From Chryseobacterium sp. G0186 (GTDB lineage: Bacteria > Bacteroidota > Bacteroidia > Flavobacteriales > Weeksellaceae), in assembly GCF_003815675.1 (NCBI RefSeq), contig NZ_CP033918.1:2170001-2234000 (forward strand): DNA of 64,000 bases, in the 5' to 3' direction. This document shows, in pieces, positions 36,923-44,440 of this stretch. The notes beneath the pieces are model-generated. The model worked only from the letters and a program-made list of their open reading frames with translations. It was not told where the DNA came from and did not search any database. Position numbers and translations under genes: made by a program. How positions within the stretch are numbered: position 1 is the stretch's first letter; each line of letters opens with the position of its first letter.

Positions 36923-37741
36923 TTAACTCTTTCCATAAGTAATAACCCTTTGATAATATCTTTCTAATCCTTGTTTTTGTAAGTCAGATAACCCTTCAAG
37001 ATTATTTAATTTTTCTCGAAAGTCGTCTTTAACGTTTAGCGTATTCTGTCCTACTTTTACTCCTGTAATATCAGCTTTTCCTTTCGTAAAAAAAGTTTTA
37101 CTGTGATTTACAAAAAAACCATTTTTAATAATAATATCTCTTAGTTCAATTGACAACTCTTTAAAATCAGTTGATGATGAGAATGTCATATCATCTACAT
37201 AAACAGTGAAAGTTATTTCTTTTTTATCACAAATAGGCATAATTTCTTTTACGGTATTCCATAATGCTAAATAAGCAATATGGGTACTGTTAGCTCCGCC
37301 TTGTATCAGTCCTCCCTTATAAGTTGTTAGTTTTGTTAATACACTAGCAACATCAGCTGAAAATCCATAATTTACAAATGCATTGTAAACCATTTTATTA
37401 TTAATATGAGGATAAAAATTTTTTAAATCTGTACAAAACTTGTATGGTTTGCCTTTATGAAAATAAGCATTCAAGATATTGTCTTTACTTTTCAGCCCAC
37501 CAATAAAAGGAGGAGAAGGAAATTCAATTTTTGTCAAAATATTTTTCAAAATAAGTTTGTGAACTTTTTTGAGCAACCCAACAGCTTCTGTAATTTCTCT
37601 CCGTTTAATCCTTCCATCAGGCTTCTTTTGTTTTTTGATAAAAACGTTATAGTATTGTTGTGGATTTTGAGCTAAAGCCTTCAAATCCTTTTCTGACATT
37701 TTTAAATAATATTCTGATAATTGTTTAAGACTTTGGATCAT
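36923..37741 (-). CDS. retron reverse transcriptase
   Basis: 272 residues. The retron-specific NAxxH motif is NAYFH (91-95), followed by FCTDLKNFYPHIN (102-114, palm Asp). GGLIQGGANSTHIAYLAL (143-160) is motif 4, and YVDDMTFSS (181-189) is the catalytic motif 5. The VTG motif near the C-terminus reads ITG (225-227). These signatures separate retron RTs from group II intron and DGR enzymes. A retron RT copies part of a structured msr-msd RNA into msDNA joined to a branching G. It starts inside the XRE gene (17-nt overlap), so translation is coupled, and is followed by two HNH genes. Confidence 0.9.
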   Translation of the reverse strand: MIQSLKQLSEYYLKMSEKDLKALAQNPQQYYNVFIKKQKKPDGRIKRREITEAVGLLKKVHKLILKNILTKIEFPSPPFIGGLKSKDNILNAYFHKGKPYKFCTDLKNFYPHINNKMVYNAFVNYGFSADVASVLTKLTTYKGGLIQGGANSTHIAYLALWNTVKEIMPICDKKEITFTVYVDDMTFSSSTDFKELSIELRDIIIKNGFFVNHSKTFFTKGKADITGVKVGQNTLNVKDDFREKLNNLEGLSDLQKQGLERYYQRVITYGKS

Positions 37742-38027
37742 CTATATATATTTGTGCTATAAGACCTTTTAATGAGGGCTCTAATATTTTAAATATATCT
37801 TTCTTTTGTTCTGGAACATCATTTTCATCCAAACTTAAAAAAAACAATATTGGCAAAGGAATTTCCAATTGCTCAGCAATTGTTTTAAGCAAGGATAAAT
37901 TAGGTTCTTTCTGATTATTTTCGATAAGAGAAAGATATGTTTGTGAGACTTTGCATAATTCTGCAAATTCTCCTTGTTTTATACCTTTCTGTTTTCGGAA
38001 ATCTTTTATTACTTGACCTATATTCAT
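37725..38027 (-). CDS. XRE-family regulator of the retron operon
   Basis: 100 residues. An HTH_3 fold fills residues 4-58 (IGQVIKDFRKQKGIKQGEFAELCKVSQTYLSLIENNQKEPN). The C-terminus (LFFLSLDENDVPEQKKDI) is short. It overlaps the start of the RT gene by 17 nt, so it is part of the retron operon. Proteins with HTH domains have been reported next to some retrons and could act as repressor or antitoxin-like component that senses msDNA; which one applies here is not known. Confidence 0.85.
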   Translation of the reverse strand: MNIGQVIKDFRKQKGIKQGEFAELCKVSQTYLSLIENNQKEPNLSLLKTIAEQLEIPLPILFFLSLDENDVPEQKKDIFKILEPSLKGLIAQIYIDDPKS

Positions 38028-38063
38028 AAGTATAATTTGAAAATTAAGATAGAGATGTTGGAT

Positions 38064-38300
38064 TTAGAATAAATTTTCAATACCACATAAATGGAGCACA
38101 TCAATTATTACTCTAATTATTGCTATTGAATCGTTTTTGTCAATTATGGTTTTATCAAGTTTCCTTAATTCTACCAGATTTTCTTCGATTAAACGAATAT
38201 CATCATCCATGAGCAATTCACGGTTCTTTTCAAGAACTGTTTCAAGACTATTGATAACAGCTTCTACACGAGTTGTACGACTGAAAAATGTTTTTTTCAT
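38064..38300 (-). CDS. first ORF of the retron operon, 78 aa
   Basis: 78 residues, helical and charged, without recognisable domain: MKKTFFSRTTRVEAVINS, then KNRELLMDDDIRLIEENLVEL and IIRVIIDVLHLCGIENLF. It is 36 bp upstream of the XRE gene and 70 bp downstream of the candidate msr-msd RNA, on the same strand. Possibly a small partner of the reverse transcriptase or HTH. No homologue recognised. Confidence 0.55.
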   Translation of the reverse strand: MKKTFFSRTTRVEAVINSLETVLEKNRELLMDDDIRLIEENLVELRKLDKTIIDKNDSIAIIRVIIDVLHLCGIENLF

Positions 38301-38370
38301 AACTTATTTTTTTTATTGTTATTAAAATTTTAATGCAATGCTTAGCTTTACATCGCCTGCTTCAATCAAT

Positions 38371-38767
38371 GTATATTAGCAAATGCATACTCGTAAGTTG
38401 CTGTCATCTCTATCAGATTCCTGCTTCCATAAATAAAAATTAATTTAAAATAAACTCATCTAAAAATTAAAATGGAAAGCATGTAAAAACATCTATTGTT
38501 AATCTCCTAATACTTCTATTGTAAAATTTGAAATTCCAAAATACCAATCATAAATTGATCTATTGATTCCTAATTACTTAAAAGAATTGCTAATTGGAAA
38601 AAGTAATCATCCATTGAAATTGTCATTGGAAAAAACTTAAATGTTGCATGTAAGTCCCAGAGGGTTGTCTCTCAGGGAGTAATGTTGCATGAACAATATG
38701 TGTCGCTTAAAAATACCTTTCGGCTGTGAAACTTAATTCACTTCAATTCATACATTTGCTAATATAC
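38371..38767 (-). ncRNA. candidate retron msr-msd RNA
   Basis: A 397-nt gene-free segment on the minus strand is bounded by a perfect 15-bp inverted repeat, GTATATTAGCAAATG (38753-38767 read minus, 38371-38385 read plus), the expected a1/a2 pairing that closes a retron RNA. One further G-T pair and two more pairs extend the stem. Inside are several local hairpins: GTGAA-TTCAC, a CC-GAAA-GG tetraloop, a mismatched CCC-GAG-G stem near 38655-38678, CCAATGA-TCAATGG (38611-38629) and ATTACTT-AAGTAAT. It lies upstream of the 78-aa, XRE and RT genes, and a good promoter precedes it. It is longer than typical retron RNAs (commonly 150-250 nt). The branching G is not identified with certainty. Confidence 0.6.
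38641..38691. repeat. ATGTTGCATG direct repeat inside the retron RNA candidate
   Basis: ATGTTGCATG occurs at 38641-38650 and 38682-38691, flanking a hairpin-prone CCC...GGG segment. The two copies could pair alternatively in the RNA. Confidence 0.6.
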
Positions 38768-38794
38768 CTCGTGTAATTCAAAGAACTTCTATTG

Positions 38795-38825
38795 CAAATA
38801 TAAAACTTATTTTTTAACTCTCAAT
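38795..38825 (-). promoter_or_regulatory. promoter of the retron RNA and operon
   Basis: Reading the minus strand, ATTG (38822-38825) is followed after 19 bp by TATATTTG (38795-38802), an excellent match to the Bacteroidota -33/-7 promoter (TTTG, 19-21 bp, TAnnTTTG). The predicted start is near 38789, about 22 nt before the first inverted-repeat arm. Confidence 0.7.
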
Positions 38826-39656
38826 TAAAAAAAATAAATATTTTTAACATACTGGTTATAAAAAATTTCTTAATTGATCATTGTAACTGAGAATTATCCA
38901 ACCATTTGTTAATGGACTTTAGATTTGAGGTATATTTAATATTTTATATTCTAGAACAAATTTCAGAAAGAAATTAATCAAATCATTATACAATTGCCTC
39001 GCAGAGCGAAGTAGCAACTTTGTTAGGACGTTAGGACTTTCAAAGTTGCGAATGAGCTCCTAACTTCTCGCCTAGTTATTAATTGACTTAGAAGATATAA
39101 ATATCCTTTTATTGTATCTAAACATTAAAACATATCTTCCTGTTCTCATAACAATTAGTTTCTAGATATTATTTTATAAACAAAAGTAAATTGTTCAAGG
39201 ATTCAATTACTCATAAAATTATGTAAATATGTTTTTACATAACATTAAGAATATTGCTGGATATTTTAACAGCTTAAGTAATGACATATACCACTTTATT
39301 TAAAAACAACATGAAACAGCTAAAAAAATGATTGGTAATAGTTTTAAAAAACCACATTTAAAGAGTTTGTGATGTTTTGTTTTATGACTTAGTCATTAGA
39401 TGACTCATTTTATGAATTGTTTATTAAAATAAGATTTGTTAATCTCATCTTTATAATTGGGTTACTTGTTAGTAAATAGAATTGCTATAGTATGCAAAAA
39501 ATAAACTACAAAGTAGAAATACCTTACCCGTGCACAAAATTTATAAAAGTCCTCATAAAAAAATCATTCAATCTACAATATCATCTAAAATATAGGGTTT
39601 TCCCCATGGTGAGGTATATCAGTAATTTTTAAATTCACACAAAATTTCAAATGCCT
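38826..39656. other. gene-free region with one strong hairpin
   Basis: No convincing ORF on either strand in 830 bp of very AT-rich DNA. The only clear structure is the hairpin at 39014-39049. The right boundary of the island is somewhere here or just before it. Confidence 0.6.
39014..39049. repeat. GCAACTTTG hairpin with internal duplication
   Basis: GCAACTTTG (39014-39022) pairs perfectly with CAAAGTTGC (39041-39049). The loop contains TTAGGAC twice, and TCCTAAC follows at 39057-39063 as an alternative partner. Local GC content is higher than its surroundings. It looks like a repeat element or the relic of one; no coding potential. Confidence 0.55.
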
Positions 39657-41255
39657 ATGAAAAAAAATTATTTGGCTGCATTGTTTATATGTAGCGCCTT
39701 GGGATTATCTGCCCAGGAAGTGTTATGGCAAAAGGACATCAAATCCTCCACCCAGGACTTTCTAAGCCAGGTAACCACTACCATCGATCAGCAATACCTT
39801 ATCACAGGAAGTTCCATTCAGGCCGACAAATTACAGCAAGGCAACAAGCAGAATAACGGCTACGACTTTCACGTCATCAAACTCAATCAGCAGGGAGAAC
39901 AGGCCTGGGAGAAATACTTTTCAGGACAAAATCATGATTACCTTTCAGCCACCGTAACCACACAAGATGGCGGATTCCTGTTGACAGGAACTACTTATTC
40001 AGGAAAAGGACTGGATAAAAAAGACGATTCCAGGGGAGGCTCAGACGTATGGCTGATCAGAATCAATGAATTTGGGGATGAATTATGGCAGAAAACCCTT
40101 GGAGGTTCCTCCGATGAAGAAGCCAGAGCCGTTATCCAGACTACAGATCTCGGATTCATCGTGGCCGGAAACGTACAAAACTCCCCCAAAGGCTATGGTT
40201 CCAAGGATGTCTGGATTACCAGACTCGACAAGAACGGAAAAGAACTATCCCAACTGATTCTGGGCGGAAGAGGCCTTGACGAAGTTGAAAAGATGATCCC
40301 CACCAAGGATGGAGGCGCCTTACTGGGAGTCTATTCCCGAAGCTCAGCCGTACCCACTCAATCAAACCCTATCCAGGACAATAAAAATACATCTGATACC
40401 CGACAACTGACAGCTGTACACAAACAAAGCGAGAACTTCGGCGAGGGCGACTACTGGATCATCAAGCTCGACAAAACCGGAAAAGTAGAGTGGGAGAAGA
40501 ACCTTGGCGGTAAGGGAGATGACCATATCAGAACCCTGTCATTAACCTCAAACGGCTACCTCATTGGTGGAGAATCCAGATCCGAAAGATCAGGAAACAA
40601 AACCGTTGGGGTTGAAGAGGGAACAGATCTTTGGCTGGTTTCCTTGAATGAACGTGGAGATGAGCAGTGGCAAAAATCCTACACCTTTGGAAACAGGGAT
40701 CTATTAATGGGCATGAATGCCATTCAGAGCCAGGATGTAACCAAGGGAATCTTGCTGGGGGGCTATACCCAGGCTGAGGGAAGAATAGAGAAAGATGATG
40801 AGACATTCTGGATGCTGTATCTGGATGGAAACGGAAATGAGCAGTGGCGAAAACATGTAAAGGGAGAATCCAGAAAACGGGAGGAAAGACTTTCAGATTT
40901 GAGACTAAACCGTGATGGTTCCATAATTCTGGCAGGAACCAGTGCCGAAGAATTAGGCAAGGAGAACTGGAAGATTGTAAAACTGGGAGACAGGCAGGTT
41001 AATGACCTGATTGAGAAATACGACATCAAGATCTATCCAAACCCTGTATCCGATTATGCCTATGTAGAAATTGGCTTTGACTTCAAGGACGCTGATATTC
41101 TATTGTATGACATGAGCGGAAGACAGCTCCAGAACCTGAAAACCAGGAACAGAGTAACCAAGATCAATACCCAGGCCTTGGTTCAGGGAGCGTATCTGGT
41201 GACCATAAAAACTGATAATAATAAAACAGCGAATGCAAAGCTGATTAAGAAATAA
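39657..41255 (+). CDS. T9SS-secreted beta-propeller-like surface protein
   Basis: 532 residues from the ATG at 39657 (MKKNYLAALFICSALGLSAQ, signal peptide), preferred over an ATG two codons upstream. Six or so repeats with a GGxxDVWLIRINEFGDELW-type core (for example about 125-145, 175-190, 265-285, 335-355) suggest a propeller. The last 80 residues (YDIKIYPNPVSDYAYVEIG to AKLIKK) are a type A sorting domain, which directs export by the type IX secretion system and attachment to the cell surface. It begins a three-gene run with two RHS/YD proteins spaced 5 and 9 bp apart, so it is probably part of the toxin locus. Confidence 0.87.
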   Translation: MKKNYLAALFICSALGLSAQEVLWQKDIKSSTQDFLSQVTTTIDQQYLITGSSIQADKLQQGNKQNNGYDFHVIKLNQQGEQAWEKYFSGQNHDYLSATVTTQDGGFLLTGTTYSGKGLDKKDDSRGGSDVWLIRINEFGDELWQKTLGGSSDEEARAVIQTTDLGFIVAGNVQNSPKGYGSKDVWITRLDKNGKELSQLILGGRGLDEVEKMIPTKDGGALLGVYSRSSAVPTQSNPIQDNKNTSDTRQLTAVHKQSENFGEGDYWIIKLDKTGKVEWEKNLGGKGDDHIRTLSLTSNGYLIGGESRSERSGNKTVGVEEGTDLWLVSLNERGDEQWQKSYTFGNRDLLMGMNAIQSQDVTKGILLGGYTQAEGRIEKDDETFWMLYLDGNGNEQWRKHVKGESRKREERLSDLRLNRDGSIILAGTSAEELGKENWKIVKLGDRQVNDLIEKYDIKIYPNPVSDYAYVEIGFDFKDADILLYDMSGRQLQNLKTRNRVTKINTQALVQGAYLVTIKTDNNKTANAKLIKK

Positions 41256-41260
41256 ACACG

Positions 41261-44200
41261 ATGAAAAGAAAGATCATAACTTTAGGGACTATTTTATTAC
41301 TAAATTTAGTTGTCCAGGCACAGAGCAACAAAATAATTCCTTCCGTCATTACTCCCAATATTGATGCCAATGCCTTGGGTGTTTTTGATAAACAATCGGT
41401 GAACCTGTCTACCGGAACTCCCAATATAGAGGTCCTTTTCCATACGATCAAGGTGGGAGACCTTGAACTGCCTATCAAGCTGCAGTATGATGCCTCGGGA
41501 ATTAAAGTAGGGCAAATGGCGACCTCTGTGGGGCTGGGTTGGTCCATCAATAACTCAGGAATATTAACCCAGGAAGTAAGAGATAAGATAGATGGACAAT
41601 CCACCAATATTATTCAGCAGTACGTCAATACACCTACCATTGATGGAAGAAATGCCATTTTATATAATTATCAGCATCTTAATCAGCCCTATACAGGGAC
41701 TGATCTTGAAACAGATATTTATAATATTAACTATTTTGGGAATACCATCCCTTTTTTTTACAACTACAACGACAATACCTACATTCCCCAACAAAAAGAC
41801 AATACCAGAATTGTTAAGGAGAATAATAAATGGACTGTCTCTCTTAGTGATGGCACGGAGTTCAACTTCAATAACATGTACTCCCGGAAGTCTGTGAATT
41901 CCATTACAATCCCAAAATCTCCAAATGCAAGTCCTGGCAGTCTGGAGACATCTCCTGAGCTGAATGACTCCTGGTATCTTACCGATATTGTCAGCAGGGG
42001 GCAGTCTGCCAAGCTTGAATATGTTAGCTCTTCCAATCGCTATGACTCAAAGGGAACTGAGAACTATAAAGTCGTTTCAATATTGAAAAATGTTGAAAAT
42101 GTTAAGATGATTAGTTCCATTACCACCCCGTATGAAAAGGTAGTCTTTGACTATAGTCCCGAAAGAGAGGATATGAACGGGGATAATGGGAAAGCTGACC
42201 TGCTTAAATTCATCAAGGTATATGACAACTATGGAAAGCTTGTCAAGCAGTTTCAGCTGTACTACGATTATTATAATGAAACAGAGCCCTTGCCGAATTA
42301 TGCAGCAACGTCAGTGGTTTACAATTATAAAAGCAAAAGACTGAGGCTAAGAGAGGTCAAGAGGCTGGATATCCCAACCGGTACCTATCAGAATCATTAT
42401 GGTTTTACCTATAATTCTGATATATTACCCAATAGATTCTCCCCCAAGCAGGATCTTTGGGGATACTATAATGGCAAGCCCAATATTGAATATATGTTCC
42501 TGGGAGATTCATCCTGGGGTGGCAGTGGAACTCCTGCGAATCTGAATGTTGATCCTGCTTACAGTGGTCTTGGCCAGATTAGTACGGTAACCTATCCTAC
42601 AGGGGGGTACTCACAGTATACCTTTGAGAGTAACGAATCTGCAAAACCAGCCAATTATGACCAGATGATTCCTGAGGCCGAGGAATTTACTCCCAGGGCA
42701 GTAAATATCGCAAGGATGAAGGTTCACTACAAAGGACATGGAAAGTTTGAAGTTCCGTTTACGGTAGATTCAGAGATCATCGGTAATGTAATTGATGCCC
42801 AGGTAAGAATTACCAATTGCCCCGGTTCATATTATTCAACAACCTGCCCCTACAAAGTGATGATTGATGGAATGTGGGTCAATCCTGGAGTAAGTAAGGA
42901 TTTGGTTGCCAGTAGTTTTAACCTGGGTGTTGGTCCCCACAAACTTCAGGCGAGTTCCAGTGTTACAGAGGACTTTGATGACATGGAGTTTCCTTATCAC
43001 TTTTCAGCAGGGATACAATGGAAACAGCGTAAAACGGCTGCTGAAATGAGGGATACCCCCATACTTATAGGGGGGAGAAGGGTGCAGCAGATTATCACTA
43101 ATGCCGGTAATCAGTATCATACCCAAAAATTTATTTATAAACTTGATGATAATAAGACCACCTCAGGAAGTATCATTACGACTCCTTATGTAGCCATGAA
43201 GGATGGTAGTGGGAAGGTTATCTATTCAATAGGTACCAATCCGCTTTCCAAGCTTAGGGGACAAAATTTGGTGTACAGAAGAGTGGAAAAATTGGAATAC
43301 GGTTCTGGGTCAGGCCTTTCCAATGGAAAAACGGTACAATACTTTAACAAGCCTATTGGAGGAGCGAGTTTTAACAGATATCCATTCCCCCCACCTGATG
43401 ACAGAAGCCATACAAGTGGGCAGCTCACCTGGGAGGAGCATTTTAAGTATGATTATATTACAGATAGGTTCACGAAAGTAGAGGATGTTAATTACTTGTA
43501 TTCCTATCCTGATAAATGTATGAATGAGATCCCTACCAATGACTGTATCACAACATTAAGGGGATTATCCTACAGTGATATTGTCGGTATCATCAATACG
43601 AATGCGACGATCTATGATGATATTGACTGGGGTCTTTATTCCCTGGAGGCATCGCCCTATAAGCTGCTTAGGAAGATCTCAACCAAATACCTTGACAATG
43701 GTGGATTAATTACCAAGGAGGAGCTTGATTATACCTCCTCCATGCACAACAACCTTACTAAAAGTGTCACCACCTTTCCGGATAAGACCATTCAGGAGAC
43801 AAGCTACCAGTATGCCCATGAGCAGAACAATACCGATATGATTGCTGCCAATATGGTAGGTATTCCGCTTCAGACCGAAGTTAAGGAAAACGGAAAGGTA
43901 ACTTCCAAGGCCGGTACAGTTTACACCAAGAATGCCCAGACCAGTAATCTGGTACTTCCTGTATTAGAGCAAAAATTTGATTCAGACAATACAGCTTCTG
44001 CACAAAATGTAATAAGCTATGACCAGTATGATGCCAATGGAAATATCCTGCAATATACTACAAAGGGAAGTATTCCCACTGCCATTATTTGGGGCTACAA
44101 GAATACCCTGCCCATTGCCAGGATAGAGGGAACAACCTATCAACAAGCTTTTGCAATGGCTGCTGATATTATTGCGAAGTCAAACGAGGATGTGGATGCA

Positions 44201-44431
44201 GATAAGGAAAAGGCACTCATGAATGCGCTGGATACCTATAGAAACCAGTCTGTCTTTAAGAACCATAGTATTACTACCTACACCTATGACCCACAGGTTG
44301 GGGTAACAAGTATCACGCCTCCCTCAGGAATCAGGGAATTTTATAGGTATGATTCCATGAACAGGCTACAATCTGTGGTGGATGCCAACAATAATATCTT
44401 AAAGGAATCTAATTACAATTATAAACACTAA
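41261..44431 (+). CDS. large YD/RHS-type protein preceding the toxin
   Basis: 1056 residues. A signal peptide (MKRKIITLGTILLLNLVVQAQ) and a repeat-rich body of YD type are visible (LPIKLQYDASGIKVGQMAT, QYTFESNESAKPANYDQM, YDQYDANGNILQYT, YRYDSMNRLQSVVDANNN at the end). Length and position, just upstream of the DUF6443 RHS protein, match the conserved Chryseobacterium pair in which this partner is thought to form part of the cage-like shell. It ends nine bases before the toxin gene, so one operon. Biochemical role is inferred. Confidence 0.8.
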   Translation: MKRKIITLGTILLLNLVVQAQSNKIIPSVITPNIDANALGVFDKQSVNLSTGTPNIEVLFHTIKVGDLELPIKLQYDASGIKVGQMATSVGLGWSINNSGILTQEVRDKIDGQSTNIIQQYVNTPTIDGRNAILYNYQHLNQPYTGTDLETDIYNINYFGNTIPFFYNYNDNTYIPQQKDNTRIVKENNKWTVSLSDGTEFNFNNMYSRKSVNSITIPKSPNASPGSLETSPELNDSWYLTDIVSRGQSAKLEYVSSSNRYDSKGTENYKVVSILKNVENVKMISSITTPYEKVVFDYSPEREDMNGDNGKADLLKFIKVYDNYGKLVKQFQLYYDYYNETEPLPNYAATSVVYNYKSKRLRLREVKRLDIPTGTYQNHYGFTYNSDILPNRFSPKQDLWGYYNGKPNIEYMFLGDSSWGGSGTPANLNVDPAYSGLGQISTVTYPTGGYSQYTFESNESAKPANYDQMIPEAEEFTPRAVNIARMKVHYKGHGKFEVPFTVDSEIIGNVIDAQVRITNCPGSYYSTTCPYKVMIDGMWVNPGVSKDLVASSFNLGVGPHKLQASSSVTEDFDDMEFPYHFSAGIQWKQRKTAAEMRDTPILIGGRRVQQIITNAGNQYHTQKFIYKLDDNKTTSGSIITTPYVAMKDGSGKVIYSIGTNPLSKLRGQNLVYRRVEKLEYGSGSGLSNGKTVQYFNKPIGGASFNRYPFPPPDDRSHTSGQLTWEEHFKYDYITDRFTKVEDVNYLYSYPDKCMNEIPTNDCITTLRGLSYSDIVGIINTNATIYDDIDWGLYSLEASPYKLLRKISTKYLDNGGLITKEELDYTSSMHNNLTKSVTTFPDKTIQETSYQYAHEQNNTDMIAANMVGIPLQTEVKENGKVTSKAGTVYTKNAQTSNLVLPVLEQKFDSDNTASAQNVISYDQYDANGNILQYTTKGSIPTAIIWGYKNTLPIARIEGTTYQQAFAMAADIIAKSNEDVDADKEKALMNALDTYRNQSVFKNHSITTYTYDPQVGVTSITPPSGIREFYRYDSMNRLQSVVDANNNILKESNYNYKH

Positions 44432-44440
44432 GCACAGATC

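Larger units (their letters stand above)
24112..38767. mobile_element. integrated mobilizable defence island next to tRNA-Gln
   Basis: The segment starts at the 3' end of tRNA-Gln with a large serine recombinase and runs through small accessory genes, a Gabija pair, an HUH relaxase and a retron operon. Gene density, stronger AT-richness and the integrase plus relaxase contents mark it as an integrative and mobilizable element without conjugation genes of its own. The left edge is well placed by the tRNA. The right edge is uncertain: I set it at the end of the retron RNA, but the 0.9 kb gene-free DNA up to 39656 may also belong to it. No direct repeat of the tRNA end was found on the right. 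Confidence 0.75.

Noticed and set aside
38371..38767. Non-autonomous transposon (MITE) bounded by the 15-bp inverted repeat
   Set aside because: Flanking bases differ on the two sides (CAAT and CTCG), giving no target-site duplication, and the position upstream of a retron RT with a promoter fits a retron RNA better.
38400..39656. Direct repeat of the tRNA-Gln 3' end as the right attachment site
   Set aside because: Scanned for the TTCGAATCCC and GTGGGTCT strings; none found. Serine recombinases may use a crossover too short to see by eye.
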